DNA of 64,000 nt from Campylobacter devanensis (GTDB lineage: Bacteria > Campylobacterota > Campylobacteria > Campylobacterales > Campylobacteraceae). The notes below the pieces were generated by a model. That model had not been told where the DNA came from. It worked only from the letters and a program-made list of their open reading frames with translations, and did no database searches. Below, in pieces: positions 1 to 7,017 of the stretch. Location: contig NZ_CP018788.1 of NCBI RefSeq assembly GCF_002139915.1, positions 868,001 to 932,000 of the forward strand, given 5' to 3'. Positions within the stretch are counted from its first letter, which is position 1, and each line of letters starts with the position of its first letter. The position numbers and the translations under genes are program-made.

Positions 1-73
1 ATATTGGCGTAATCATAAATGGGTATAAAAATAGCTCATCTTCAACTATAATAGGTAAATTTGCCAAACTCAT
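1..73 (-). CDS. lon: Lon protease, N-terminal fragment (cut by window edge)
   Basis: Only the first 24 codons are inside the window; the gene continues to the left. The peptide starts MSLANLPIIVEDELF and runs on to PFMITPI, which matches the start of the Lon substrate-binding domain in Campylobacter. The ATG at 73 has a good ribosome binding site (AGGAGA) that overlaps the end of bamD, 8 bases upstream, so the two genes are probably co-transcribed. Lon is the cytoplasmic ATP-dependent serine protease for damaged and regulatory proteins. The call rests on the short N-terminus plus the bamD-lon gene order remembered from C. jejuni. Confidence 0.8.
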   Translation of the reverse strand, partial: MSLANLPIIVEDELFLYPFMITPI

Positions 74-81
74 ACTCTCTC

Positions 82-729
82 CTACTCAAATGGCGTCATA
101 TACCAAGGCAATTTGGCTTTAGTTGAATTAATATCATTTAGTGGTGAAATATCAATTCTATCTTGATAAATTGCTGCTGAATCATCTTTATCTAATCTAT
201 TGTATAGTTCATAAATATCAATATTTAAATAGTATTCAGCCAGTCTAAATTTAATCAACATAGTCTCTAATAGTGGCTTATATTGAGTATTTGGATAGTT
301 TGTTAAGAATTCATTAATCTGCGAAATACTATCTTGAATCAACTTTTGATTGCGATTTGGTTTGCTAAATGAATCAAAATTTGCTTTTATCTTTAGATAT
401 TGGATATATTCTATGCTATCTTTTGTACCATATTTTTTGATATATTCATCTAGGTAGAAGTTAGCCATCTTATACTCTCCTTCATCTACATGAGCATTTG
501 CCATAATTACTAAAACTTGCTCTAAATATGGGCTTGCTACATGCTCACTAGCAAATGATATATAGTGCTTATCTGCTGATTCTAGGTCTGCATCTTTGAT
601 ATCATTTAAAATTTGGTTATACCATTGATCTGGAGTGAGATTATATAGTTCGTTATCTTTTTTTGCACCACAACCTGCTAACAAAGCCAAAGACAAAGCT
701 AAAATAGCAGATTTGAATTTTATATTCAT
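82..729 (-). CDS. bamD: Outer membrane assembly lipoprotein BamD
   Basis: 215 residues. The N-terminus is a lipoprotein signal ending LLAGC, with Cys20 as the lipidated residue, so the mature protein sits on the periplasmic face of the outer membrane. The rest is helical TPR-like sequence (for example WYNQILNDIKDADLESADKH and NAHVDEGEYKMANFYLDEYI) as in BamD/ComL. BamD is the essential partner of BamA in inserting beta-barrel proteins. At 215 residues it is of normal length for the family. It lies directly upstream of lon with an 8-base gap, and divergent from fliW. Confidence 0.9.
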   Translation of the reverse strand: MNIKFKSAILALSLALLAGCGAKKDNELYNLTPDQWYNQILNDIKDADLESADKHYISFASEHVASPYLEQVLVIMANAHVDEGEYKMANFYLDEYIKKYGTKDSIEYIQYLKIKANFDSFSKPNRNQKLIQDSISQINEFLTNYPNTQYKPLLETMLIKFRLAEYYLNIDIYELYNRLDKDDSAAIYQDRIDISPLNDINSTKAKLPWYMTPFE

Positions 730-760
730 TAATTTTCCTTCATCTGATTAAAATTTGGTG

Positions 761-766
761 ATTATA
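761..766 (-). promoter_or_regulatory. -10 element of the bamD-lon promoter
   Basis: Read on the - strand this is a perfect TATAAT (GCTATAATCACC), about 32 bases before the bamD ATG. The DNA upstream is T-rich, as is usual for vegetative promoters in Campylobacter, which lack a clear -35 box. This is an inference from sequence only. Confidence 0.6.
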
Positions 767-833
767 GCAATATTTTGGTAAATTTATGCGTTATAAGAAA
801 AAATTTTATAAATTACGCTCAAACCCTATGAAT

Positions 834-850
834 TTGGAACAAAAAATGCT
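834..850 (+). promoter_or_regulatory. Candidate sigma-54 (-24/-12) promoter of fliW
   Basis: The sequence TTGGAACAAAAAATGCT has the invariant GG (836-837) and GC (848-849) exactly ten bases apart, and TTGGAAC is the consensus -24 block. It ends 35 bases before the fliW ATG. RpoN drives mid-class flagellar genes in Campylobacter, so the placement makes biological sense. A TACAAT at 850-855 could also act as a vegetative -10, so dual control is possible. Confidence 0.6.
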
Positions 851-885
851 ACAATACGACAAACCCAATTTTTAAGGAGAGTAAA

Positions 886-1275
886 GTGAAATTTTCTGTT
901 AAAAACCCTATCCCTGGATTTGAAAACATCAAAGAGGTTGAGATAACTAAAATTGATGATTTCTTTGTTAAAATGCAAGATGTAGATAGCAAAACATCTT
1001 TTACTATGATTAATCCATATGCGCTTCGCCCTGATTATGAGTTTGATATCCCAACTCCATACAAAAATCTACTTCAAATAGATGATAACTCTAAATTAGA
1101 GCTTTATGCTATTGTCGCTATCAGCAGTCCTATCGAAGAATCTACTGTGAATTTCTTAGCACCAGTACTTTGCAACACAACTGCTGCTACGCTAGCACAA
1201 ATTGTCTTAGACAATCGCTACTATCCAAATTTCGGTCAAGCAGAAAAAATCAGCGCTTATGTCCAAAAACAATAA
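886..1275 (+). CDS. fliW: Flagellar assembly factor FliW
   Basis: 129 residues, the usual length. The sequence begins MKFSVKNPIPGFENIKEVEI and contains the typical FliW stretches NPYALRPDYEFDIP and FLAPVLCN. In epsilon-proteobacteria FliW binds the translational regulator CsrA and frees flaA mRNA from repression; it also binds flagellin. The ATG follows a strong AAGGAG site. A candidate sigma-54 promoter lies just upstream, which would tie it to the flagellar hierarchy. A hairpin follows the stop codon. Confidence 0.93.
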   Translation: MKFSVKNPIPGFENIKEVEITKIDDFFVKMQDVDSKTSFTMINPYALRPDYEFDIPTPYKNLLQIDDNSKLELYAIVAISSPIEESTVNFLAPVLCNTTAATLAQIVLDNRYYPNFGQAEKISAYVQKQ

Positions 1276-1284
1276 ATCCTTGTA

Positions 1285-1302
1285 GTGGCTCACACGAGCC
1301 AC
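1285..1302 (+). terminator. Hairpin between fliW and the pseudopilin genes
   Basis: GTGGCTC and GAGCCAC form a perfect 7-bp stem with an ACAC loop. There is no T-run after it, and it ends only 8 bases before the next start codon, so it may slow read-through or mask the start of the next gene rather than being a full intrinsic terminator. No good ribosome binding site is visible between hairpin and ATG. Confidence 0.45.
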
Positions 1303-1309
1303 GATATCT

Positions 1310-1867
1310 ATGCGTTACGCCTTTTCATCTTTGGAGCTTATTTTATCAATTATTATTGTAGCTATTGCACTATCGTCGCTTCCATCAATTTTGCAAATTT
1401 CAGTTAAAAGTACAAATGATGCTATATTATCTGAGGCGGTTACAGCTAGCTATACTAAACTATCAAATATTATTGCCCATCCATGGAATGATGCTATTAG
1501 CCCTAGTTTAGCTCAGCCGATTTATTATAGTAGTGAGTTACCATTAAATTCTCTTACTAGTAGAGTAATATCTAAAATTACGCCAAATAAAATCAACACT
1601 GCCAAAAATAGCATTAATGGCTTTAATGGTGATAGTGGGCTATTAAAACCTGGAGTAGATTCAAAAAATTTATTAAATTTAGAGTATGCTATTAGTGTTG
1701 GATTTATAAATGATTTTAAATTTACTACAAATACTACAAAAAATCCAGCTGATGCTATTGCTATAAAGCTTACAACCAAAGCAAATACTAAGCCTATTAT
1801 ATTTTATAGTTATAGCTATAATATTGGCGAACCGCTAATAAGAAGCTTAATAATCCCATCGCCATGA
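1310..1867 (+). CDS. Prepilin-like (pseudopilin) protein, first of three
   Basis: 185 residues. The N-terminus MRYA/FSSLELILSIIIVAIA has a very short leader, a prepilin-type cleavage site with Ala instead of Gly at -1, Glu at +5 and then a long hydrophobic helix, as in type II secretion and type IV pilus minor pilins. The rest has no motif I recognise. It sits where C. jejuni carries ctsT and its neighbours next to fliW, so a role in the DNA-uptake (Cts) apparatus at the inner membrane is likely. The stop overlaps the next start (ATGA), which points to coupled translation. Confidence 0.75.
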   Translation: MRYAFSSLELILSIIIVAIALSSLPSILQISVKSTNDAILSEAVTASYTKLSNIIAHPWNDAISPSLAQPIYYSSELPLNSLTSRVISKITPNKINTAKNSINGFNGDSGLLKPGVDSKNLLNLEYAISVGFINDFKFTTNTTKNPADAIAIKLTTKANTKPIIFYSYSYNIGEPLIRSLIIPSP

Positions 1868-2709
1868 AATTTAGCTTTATTAAATTTAACCATAAAATAT
1901 CTAATTACGCCAAGTCAAATACTATTACATTTAAAAGCGCATTTAGCCTACTTGAGATGAGCTTTGTTATTGTTATTGGCGGGATTTTAGCTGGAATTAT
2001 GATACAAATCTATAGCTCTTTACATACTAATTATCTACAAATATCAGCCACAAATCGACTAGAATCTACTGCTACAAATACTATGCTAATCATAAATAAT
2101 TATCTTCAACAAAGCATAAAAGAGTCCATTTCCACTAGAAATGGCTCTCAAATTCGGCCACTCTATAAAAGTGCGAGCGCTAGCGAATTTATCTGGTTTA
2201 GCAAAAGCTTTGAGACGCTACAAAATAGCTCTAGCTATCATCAATGGAGTGGATTTATTGATATCTTAAATATACAAACAACAAATGACACAATCACTCT
2301 GCACTCGCCACTAAGCAAATTTGATACAAGTAAAAATGATAAAGTGTTAAACAATTTAAAACTTAATGATATTAGAATCATATTTAAAGGAAGTGATGAA
2401 ATATACTCAAATACGCATAAAATCATAAGTGCCAAAGATGAACTAATAACCATCAAACGACCAAATCGCCCTATTTTTATCAGTGAAATTTACTATCTAA
2501 CTCACGCTCTAATCTCGTTAAATTTGCAAAATAACACATTATATTTAAATGAATTTAAACTAAATAATTTAAATAAAACTATTCGTTCCAACCCAATTGC
2601 TCGCAATGTAAGTTCATTTAATATCAAACAAAGTGGCGCAAATATTATCTTTCAACTTTGCTTAAAAGAATCAAACGGTATAGAGCTTTGCAAAAGTAGT
2701 AGCCTATGA
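1864..2709 (+). CDS. Prepilin-like (pseudopilin) protein, second of three
   Basis: 281 residues. After a long leader of about 27 residues the sequence SA/FSLLEMSFVIVIGGILAG shows a prepilin cleavage site (Ala at -1), Glu at +5 and the hydrophobic assembly helix. The remainder looks like a secreted beta-rich domain with one pair of cysteines near the C-terminus (LCLKESNGIELC). It overlaps its neighbours by 4 bases on both sides. It is probably a minor pilin of a transformation or secretion pseudopilus; the exact counterpart in the Cts system is not clear to me. Confidence 0.7.
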   Translation: MKFSFIKFNHKISNYAKSNTITFKSAFSLLEMSFVIVIGGILAGIMIQIYSSLHTNYLQISATNRLESTATNTMLIINNYLQQSIKESISTRNGSQIRPLYKSASASEFIWFSKSFETLQNSSSYHQWSGFIDILNIQTTNDTITLHSPLSKFDTSKNDKVLNNLKLNDIRIIFKGSDEIYSNTHKIISAKDELITIKRPNRPIFISEIYYLTHALISLNLQNNTLYLNEFKLNNLNKTIRSNPIARNVSSFNIKQSGANIIFQLCLKESNGIELCKSSSL

Positions 2710-3173
2710 AAAAACAAGCAATAAATCGTTTAAAAAGTGGTTTTAGCTTGATTTTAGCAGTAGCGTTTATCATTGCTATAAGTGCCTTAGCGCTAAATAC
2801 CATCACGCTTAGTTCTACTGCCACTATTAGTATTAATCATCTCTACCTTCACTCTCAAGCTAAACTAATAGCCATTTCAGCTACCCAAAACGCCATTGCT
2901 CAAATTCAGCGAAATGATTTTAACCAAAATTGTCCAAGTAAATTTAGTCTATTTTATCCAAATAGTAGTGATTATATTTTAAAATCTGAAGTTGTAATTA
3001 TGCGCTATATAGGCGGTAAAATACCTCCAGCATGTAATGATAAAATTTGGAAAGAAATTAATGCTACCACTCCAAATATAGACGTAGCTATAATGCATAC
3101 CATAGTCCAAACCAATCCAAATCTAGCTATAACTCCTATAAAAATAAGCAAAATAACCACCCAAAAGCCCTAA
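2706..3173 (+). CDS. Prepilin-like protein without Glu5, third of three
   Basis: 155 residues. The N-terminus ends LKSG/FSLILAVAFIIAISAL: a classic Gly at -1 and Phe at +1, but Leu instead of Glu at +5. Minor pilins of the GspK/PilX type, which cap the pseudopilus tip, can also lack this Glu. Two cysteines (NCPSKF and PACNDK) may form a disulfide. It overlaps the preceding gene by 4 bases and closes the operon; the hpf promoter lies just beyond. Assignment as a tip pseudopilin is inference. Confidence 0.65.
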   Translation: MKKQAINRLKSGFSLILAVAFIIAISALALNTITLSSTATISINHLYLHSQAKLIAISATQNAIAQIQRNDFNQNCPSKFSLFYPNSSDYILKSEVVIMRYIGGKIPPACNDKIWKEINATTPNIDVAIMHTIVQTNPNLAITPIKISKITTQKP

Positions 3174-3189
3174 ATAAGGATATTTATGC

Positions 3190-3195
3190 TAAAAT
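3190..3195 (+). promoter_or_regulatory. -10 element of the hpf promoter
   Basis: TAAAAT in the context ATGCTAAAATAACAC, a common Campylobacter form of the extended -10 box, lies 27 bases before the hpf ATG, and an AAGGAG ribosome site follows. Confidence 0.5.
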
Positions 3196-3221
3196 AACAC
3201 AAATTTTTAAAGGAGAATGCT

Positions 3222-3749
3222 ATGAATACAAGTATAGTAGGCAGACAGTTTGAATTAACTGAATCTATCAAAAGTTATTGTGATAGCGCATTTGAGGCAC
3301 TTAGCAAGTATAATCTAGATATAATCTCAGCTAAAGCCATAATCTCAGCTGATGAAAGAAATGGCAAAAAAGGCTTTGATGTGGAGTTTGCTATTAACTT
3401 GGCTAAAAAAGATACAATAGTAATCCGTCAAAAAGATAAAGATTTATACGCTGCAATCGATTTAGCACTTGATAGAGCTAGCAAAGTACTTCGCAGACAT
3501 CATGACAAACTAGTAACTCACAAAAATAGCGATGAACTAAAAGAGTCTAGAATCATAGTAGATGAAGTATCAATCGAAGGTGCTGATGAGATTGTACCAA
3601 CTGAACTTGAATTATACAAACCAATGGAAGTTGAAGAAGCTTTAACTAAATTAAAAGATAGCGGTGCGCAATTTTATGTATTTAATGATATGGATGCTAA
3701 AATGCGTGTTTTATACAAAAGAAATGATGGCAAATTTGGCCTATATTAA
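3222..3749 (+). CDS. hpf: Ribosome hibernation promoting factor, long form (HPF/RaiA)
   Basis: 175 residues, the length of long HPF. The N-terminal domain (residues 1 to about 100) has the pattern of the family (FELTESIKSYCDSAFEALSK, DLYAAIDLALDRASKVLRRH). The C-terminal domain (about 125-175, ELELYKPMEVEEALTKL to RNDGKFGLY) is the dimerisation module of the long form. It pairs and silences 70S ribosomes in stationary phase. It has its own promoter upstream and a terminator directly after it. Confidence 0.92.
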   Translation: MNTSIVGRQFELTESIKSYCDSAFEALSKYNLDIISAKAIISADERNGKKGFDVEFAINLAKKDTIVIRQKDKDLYAAIDLALDRASKVLRRHHDKLVTHKNSDELKESRIIVDEVSIEGADEIVPTELELYKPMEVEEALTKLKDSGAQFYVFNDMDAKMRVLYKRNDGKFGLY

Positions 3750-3765
3750 TTATATAAAACTTTCT

Positions 3766-3809
3766 AAAAAAGGGAGGTAGTCCATCTACCCCCCCCCCTT
3801 TTTTTTTTT
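3766..3809 (+). terminator. Terminator of hpf containing a C10-T11 homopolymer
   Basis: The arm AAAAAAGGGAGGTAG (3766-3780), a 5-base loop, and CTA followed by about ten C (3789-3798) and eleven T (3799-3809) form an intrinsic terminator. The 3' arm has more C than the stem needs: two plus three G pair with C around one A/C mismatch, leaving about four C bulged before the T-run pairs with the A-run. The tract lies 30-50 bases upstream of the amidotransferase start, so its length could affect read-through. Confidence 0.75.
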
Positions 3810-3838
3810 ATTTTAATTTAATTTTATAGAGGTATATA

Positions 3839-5008
3839 ATGGAATATTGCAGCAGATGCCTGCAGACAAATACTCGCCCGGGGGTAGTTTTTAAAAATGG
3901 GGTTTGCGGTGCGTGTTTATGGGAAGAAGAGTCTAAAATAATCAACTGGAGTGCTAGAGAGAATGAGCTAAAATCAATTGCTGAGAATGCTAAGACTAAA
4001 TCCAAAGGGGCATATGATTGCGTTATTGGTGTTAGTGGCGGCAAGGATTCTACATTTCAAGCATTTTATGCTAGAGATATTTTAGGGCTTAGAGTTTTAC
4101 TAGTTAATTGCGAGCCGATGGATATCACGCCAATTGGAAGAGCAAATTTTGAAAATTTAAAGCGTCATGGTTTTGAGACAATATCTATAAATCCAAATAG
4201 AAATTTAGCAAAAAAGCTGATAAAAAAAGCATTTTGGGAGTATCTAAATCCCGTAAAACCTCTTGAATACACGCTTTATGCCTCAGCATATATAATTGCT
4301 GATATGTTTAATATCCCTATGATATTACAAGGTGAGAATGCTGCTCTTACCCTAGGTGCTAAAAATAATCTACAAGATAGTAGTGGAAACGCTCTAAATA
4401 TCGTAAATTCAAATACACTTAAAGACAATCCAATAGAAATCTATATGGATGAAGAGACTGAACTAAAAGATCTATTTTTATACAAAGTTCCAGTAGATGA
4501 ACTCACCAAAAAGGGCGTAACTGCTGTATGGCTAAATTATTATACAAACAAATGGAGTATGCAACATAATGCAAAATTTGCTATTGAGCGAGGTCTTAGC
4601 ATATATCCTAAAGATGTCAATCCATATGACCTAGGTACATATCGCAGATGTTTTCAATTAGATACATATATGACCATTGTTAATCAATATTTTAAATATA
4701 TTAAATTTGGCTTTGGACAGTGCAGCGATCATGTAGCATATGATTTAAGAAGCAAAAACATCACTAAAGATGAAGGTAAATATCTACTTCGTGAGCTTGA
4801 TGGCAAATATGGTGAATTTTATATGCAAAAGATGGCCTCTTATCTAGACTTAACACCAAGCCAAGTGTTAGAGTATTGCCAAAAATTTAGAGGCGATATG
4901 TTTGAGCAATGCGAAAATGGTTGGAAGCTTAAAAACCCAATTTGGGAGCTAGAACCAATCCAAAACAAACATAATATCAAAGATATAATGAATAGACTTG
5001 GATTTTAA
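3839..5008 (+). CDS. N-acetyl sugar amidotransferase, PseA/WbpG family
   Basis: 389 residues. Two CxxC pairs at the N-terminus (CSRC, CGAC) form a zinc-ribbon-like element typical of this family, followed by the PP-loop ATP-pyrophosphatase motif SGGKDST near residue 65. Family members use glutamine-derived ammonia to turn an acetamido group of a sugar into an acetamidino group; PseA does this for pseudaminic acid on Campylobacter flagellin and WbpG for Pseudomonas O-antigen. No HisH/HisF-like partners or pse genes are adjacent, so the substrate is unknown. The ATG has an AGAGG site. The gene stands alone between a homopolymer-bearing terminator and a decayed region, which suggests a transferred glycan cassette. 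Confidence 0.8.
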   Translation: MEYCSRCLQTNTRPGVVFKNGVCGACLWEEESKIINWSARENELKSIAENAKTKSKGAYDCVIGVSGGKDSTFQAFYARDILGLRVLLVNCEPMDITPIGRANFENLKRHGFETISINPNRNLAKKLIKKAFWEYLNPVKPLEYTLYASAYIIADMFNIPMILQGENAALTLGAKNNLQDSSGNALNIVNSNTLKDNPIEIYMDEETELKDLFLYKVPVDELTKKGVTAVWLNYYTNKWSMQHNAKFAIERGLSIYPKDVNPYDLGTYRRCFQLDTYMTIVNQYFKYIKFGFGQCSDHVAYDLRSKNITKDEGKYLLRELDGKYGEFYMQKMASYLDLTPSQVLEYCQKFRGDMFEQCENGWKLKNPIWELEPIQNKHNIKDIMNRLGF

Positions 5009-5056
5009 TATAGTTTTATATTAGCTTTATTGTGGCTGTATTGCTTTATCTTTTTA

Positions 5057-5300
5057 TTAATTTTTGATTGGCTTAGATAATTTATTTATAATTGAATCTA
5101 ATTTATAATCACGATGAACTAGTTTTTTAATGGCGTAGAAATCTACGCCTAAGAATCCAAGCATCAAAATTTTTACATAAAATACAGCGCAGATTTAAAT
5201 TCTATGTAGATATGATTATATTTTACTCAGAATATATTTTAATATTTGTCAATAAATTATTGAGCATCTCATAATCTAAGCCAAAAATAATTCTTATCTA
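5057..5300 (-). pseudogene. Decayed gene remnant of unknown function in the 5009-5504 gap
   Basis: This 496-bp gap has no intact gene. On the - strand I can read protein-like pieces in more than one frame: GLDYEMLNNLLTNIKIYSE (about 5223-5282), then HIYIEFKSALYFM, then LGFLGVDFYAIKKLVHRD continuing to KLSKPIKN before a TAA at 5057 (ATG at 5164). Together they look like the C-terminal end of one frameshifted protein. I cannot name the family; the position next to a sugar amidotransferase suggests a surface-glycan gene. The rest of the gap (5300-5504) is AT-rich with short inverted repeats (5340-5360, 5444-5459) and nothing I can assign. Confidence 0.4.
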
Positions 5301-5504
5301 TATTACTTATACTTTAAATTATTAAACAGGAATTATGCTCATAGGGTTAGCCTCCCTATGGTAAATTTGTCTCCATAAAAAGGTAGGATATATATTAAAA
5401 ATTATATTTACTATAATTATATTACTTTTATATAATTCTTATCAAAGCTTATTAGCTTTTTACAATAAAAGCATAAGCGCAATCCCTCTAAGCTACATAA
5501 TTAT

Positions 5505-6773
5505 TTACTTTTGATAATATGCTACTATTTTTTCTACAACTTTAGCTATTTTTTCTAGTGAGTCAATCTCTAAGTGTTCATTTATACTATGTGGAGAGTA
5601 GATATTTGGCCCTATTGATGCAGCTTCTAATCCATTTTGCTTAGCGACAAATACGCCGCACTCAAGCCCGGCATGAACAGCTTGAAATTTAACCTTAGGA
5701 TTATTTTCTTGCATAAATTTCAAAACAACATTAGCAAATTCACCAATTTTTGGTGTCCAAGCCCCACTTCTCTCAAAAAAGCTTACCTTAAACCCTGCTA
5801 ATTTTGCTAAGCTTGCAGTCTCAAATTTAAGCCTCTCTAGCCCATCTTCACTCATCGAACGAGCAAAAAACTCCAACTCTATAACGCCATCATTACTCTT
5901 AATCCTTGATAAGTTTATACTATCACGCACTATTTTTAGATTCTCATCATAGCTTCGTACTCCTTGAGAAAAGCTATTAATTAATGCTAAAATATTATCT
6001 CCAAATTCTAATACCTCCTCTCCAACGCCAAGCTCACGCACCACTACCCTATCATCACTATGTATTATCTCATCACAAATTACTATCCCTTTAGCATTTA
6101 CAGGAATTGAGTTGCTACGCTCACCGCCATTAATATCTACAATTTTGCCATTATTTTTAGCAATAAATTCAGCTAATATTTTAATTGAATTTGGAATATC
6201 CTTAATAATCTCTAGTCCGCTATGACCGCCTGGTAAATTTAAGACACTTAGTTCATAAAGTCTATTATTAGCCGGCACTTTACTAGCTTTAATCTTAGCA
6301 TGTATTAGCTCACCAGCAGCACAACCTATAAATACACCATCTTCATGTTCGCTATCAAGATTTAAAAGCCTACCACTTATAATGCGCCCATTAAAGCCAT
6401 TTGCACCAATCAAGCCAACCTCTTCATTAGCACTAAATAACACTTCAAGATTTTCAAATTTCTCCATCATATCCATCATAATTGCTACGCCAATTCCATT
6501 ATCAGCGCCCAAGCTAGAATTTTTAGCTCGTAAAATTTTGCCATCATCTATTAACTCAATATTTGGCGCATCTCCTACACAAACCATATCATAGTGTGAC
6601 TGCAAGCAAATTTTTGGCTTACCTTTAATAGCATAGATATTATCAAATTCATCAATCCTAACGCTAAATCCACTCTTTTTAGCAAAATCAACTAGATAAT
6701 CTCTAAGCTGCAAAGCATCAAAACTACAATGTGGAATAGTGCAAATTTCTTTAAATTTATCCAAGATTTCCAT
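5505..6773 (-). CDS. pepD: Aminoacyl-histidine dipeptidase (M20 family, PepD-like)
   Basis: 422 residues. Metal ligands of the M20 fold are visible: His in LQSHYDMV, Asp in GADNGIG, Glu-Glu in ANEEVG, a further Glu/His in DSEHEDG and the C-terminal His in YSPHSINEH. It cleaves dipeptides such as carnosine-like Xaa-His in the cytoplasm using two divalent metals. It is shorter than the E. coli enzyme (about 485), mainly in the lid region. In C. jejuni a homolog also precedes the lipoprotein-cmoB block. The stop lies at the edge of the decayed gap. Confidence 0.85.
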   Translation of the reverse strand: MEILDKFKEICTIPHCSFDALQLRDYLVDFAKKSGFSVRIDEFDNIYAIKGKPKICLQSHYDMVCVGDAPNIELIDDGKILRAKNSSLGADNGIGVAIMMDMMEKFENLEVLFSANEEVGLIGANGFNGRIISGRLLNLDSEHEDGVFIGCAAGELIHAKIKASKVPANNRLYELSVLNLPGGHSGLEIIKDIPNSIKILAEFIAKNNGKIVDINGGERSNSIPVNAKGIVICDEIIHSDDRVVVRELGVGEEVLEFGDNILALINSFSQGVRSYDENLKIVRDSINLSRIKSNDGVIELEFFARSMSEDGLERLKFETASLAKLAGFKVSFFERSGAWTPKIGEFANVVLKFMQENNPKVKFQAVHAGLECGVFVAKQNGLEAASIGPNIYSPHSINEHLEIDSLEKIAKVVEKIVAYYQK

Positions 6774-6837
6774 ATTTTACTCCAAATTTTTATAAAATTA
6801 TATCAAAATTAAACAAAATAATGGTAACATTATCACT

Positions 6838-7017
6838 ATGAAAAATTTGATTATATTTGTGATTTTGGCACTATTTTTACAAGGGTGCCTTTGGATAAAT
6901 AAACGAGGAATTTCAGACAAATACTACAACAGTTGTAAGGAGTATTACGATGCAGCTGGTATATATCACAAAAAGTGTGATGAGAATTTAGTAGATTGGA
7001 AAGAGATATATGAATAA
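6838..7017 (+). CDS. Small lipoprotein (59 aa), Cj0978-like by position
   Basis: A short gene: ATG at 6838, TAA at 7015. The product starts MKNLIIFVILALFLQGC, a clear lipoprotein signal with Cys17, and then 42 polar residues containing two more cysteines (NSCKEY, KKCDEN) that could pair. It overlaps the start of cmoB by 8 bases, so it is likely expressed with it. C. jejuni has a small putative lipoprotein (Cj0978c) at the same place as far as I remember. Function unknown. Confidence 0.7.
   Translation: MKNLIIFVILALFLQGCLWINKRGISDKYYNSCKEYYDAAGIYHKKCDENLVDWKEIYE

Noticed and set aside
1170-1361. 63-codon + strand reading frame across the fliW end
   Set aside because: It overlaps fliW in another frame and spans the hairpin and the pseudopilin start; Cys/Arg-rich composition looks like a shadow.
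3789-3809. C10-T11 tract read as an intragenic frame switch of the amidotransferase
   Set aside because: The tract lies upstream of the ATG and its ribosome site, and the amidotransferase frame does not extend through it, so it cannot switch the reading frame of that gene. Kept only as a terminator/transcription effect.
5132-5149. GGCGTAG/CTACGCC palindrome as a terminator or operator
   Set aside because: It has no T-run on either strand and falls inside the remnant coding piece (LGFLGVDFYAIKK), so it is more likely chance coding sequence.
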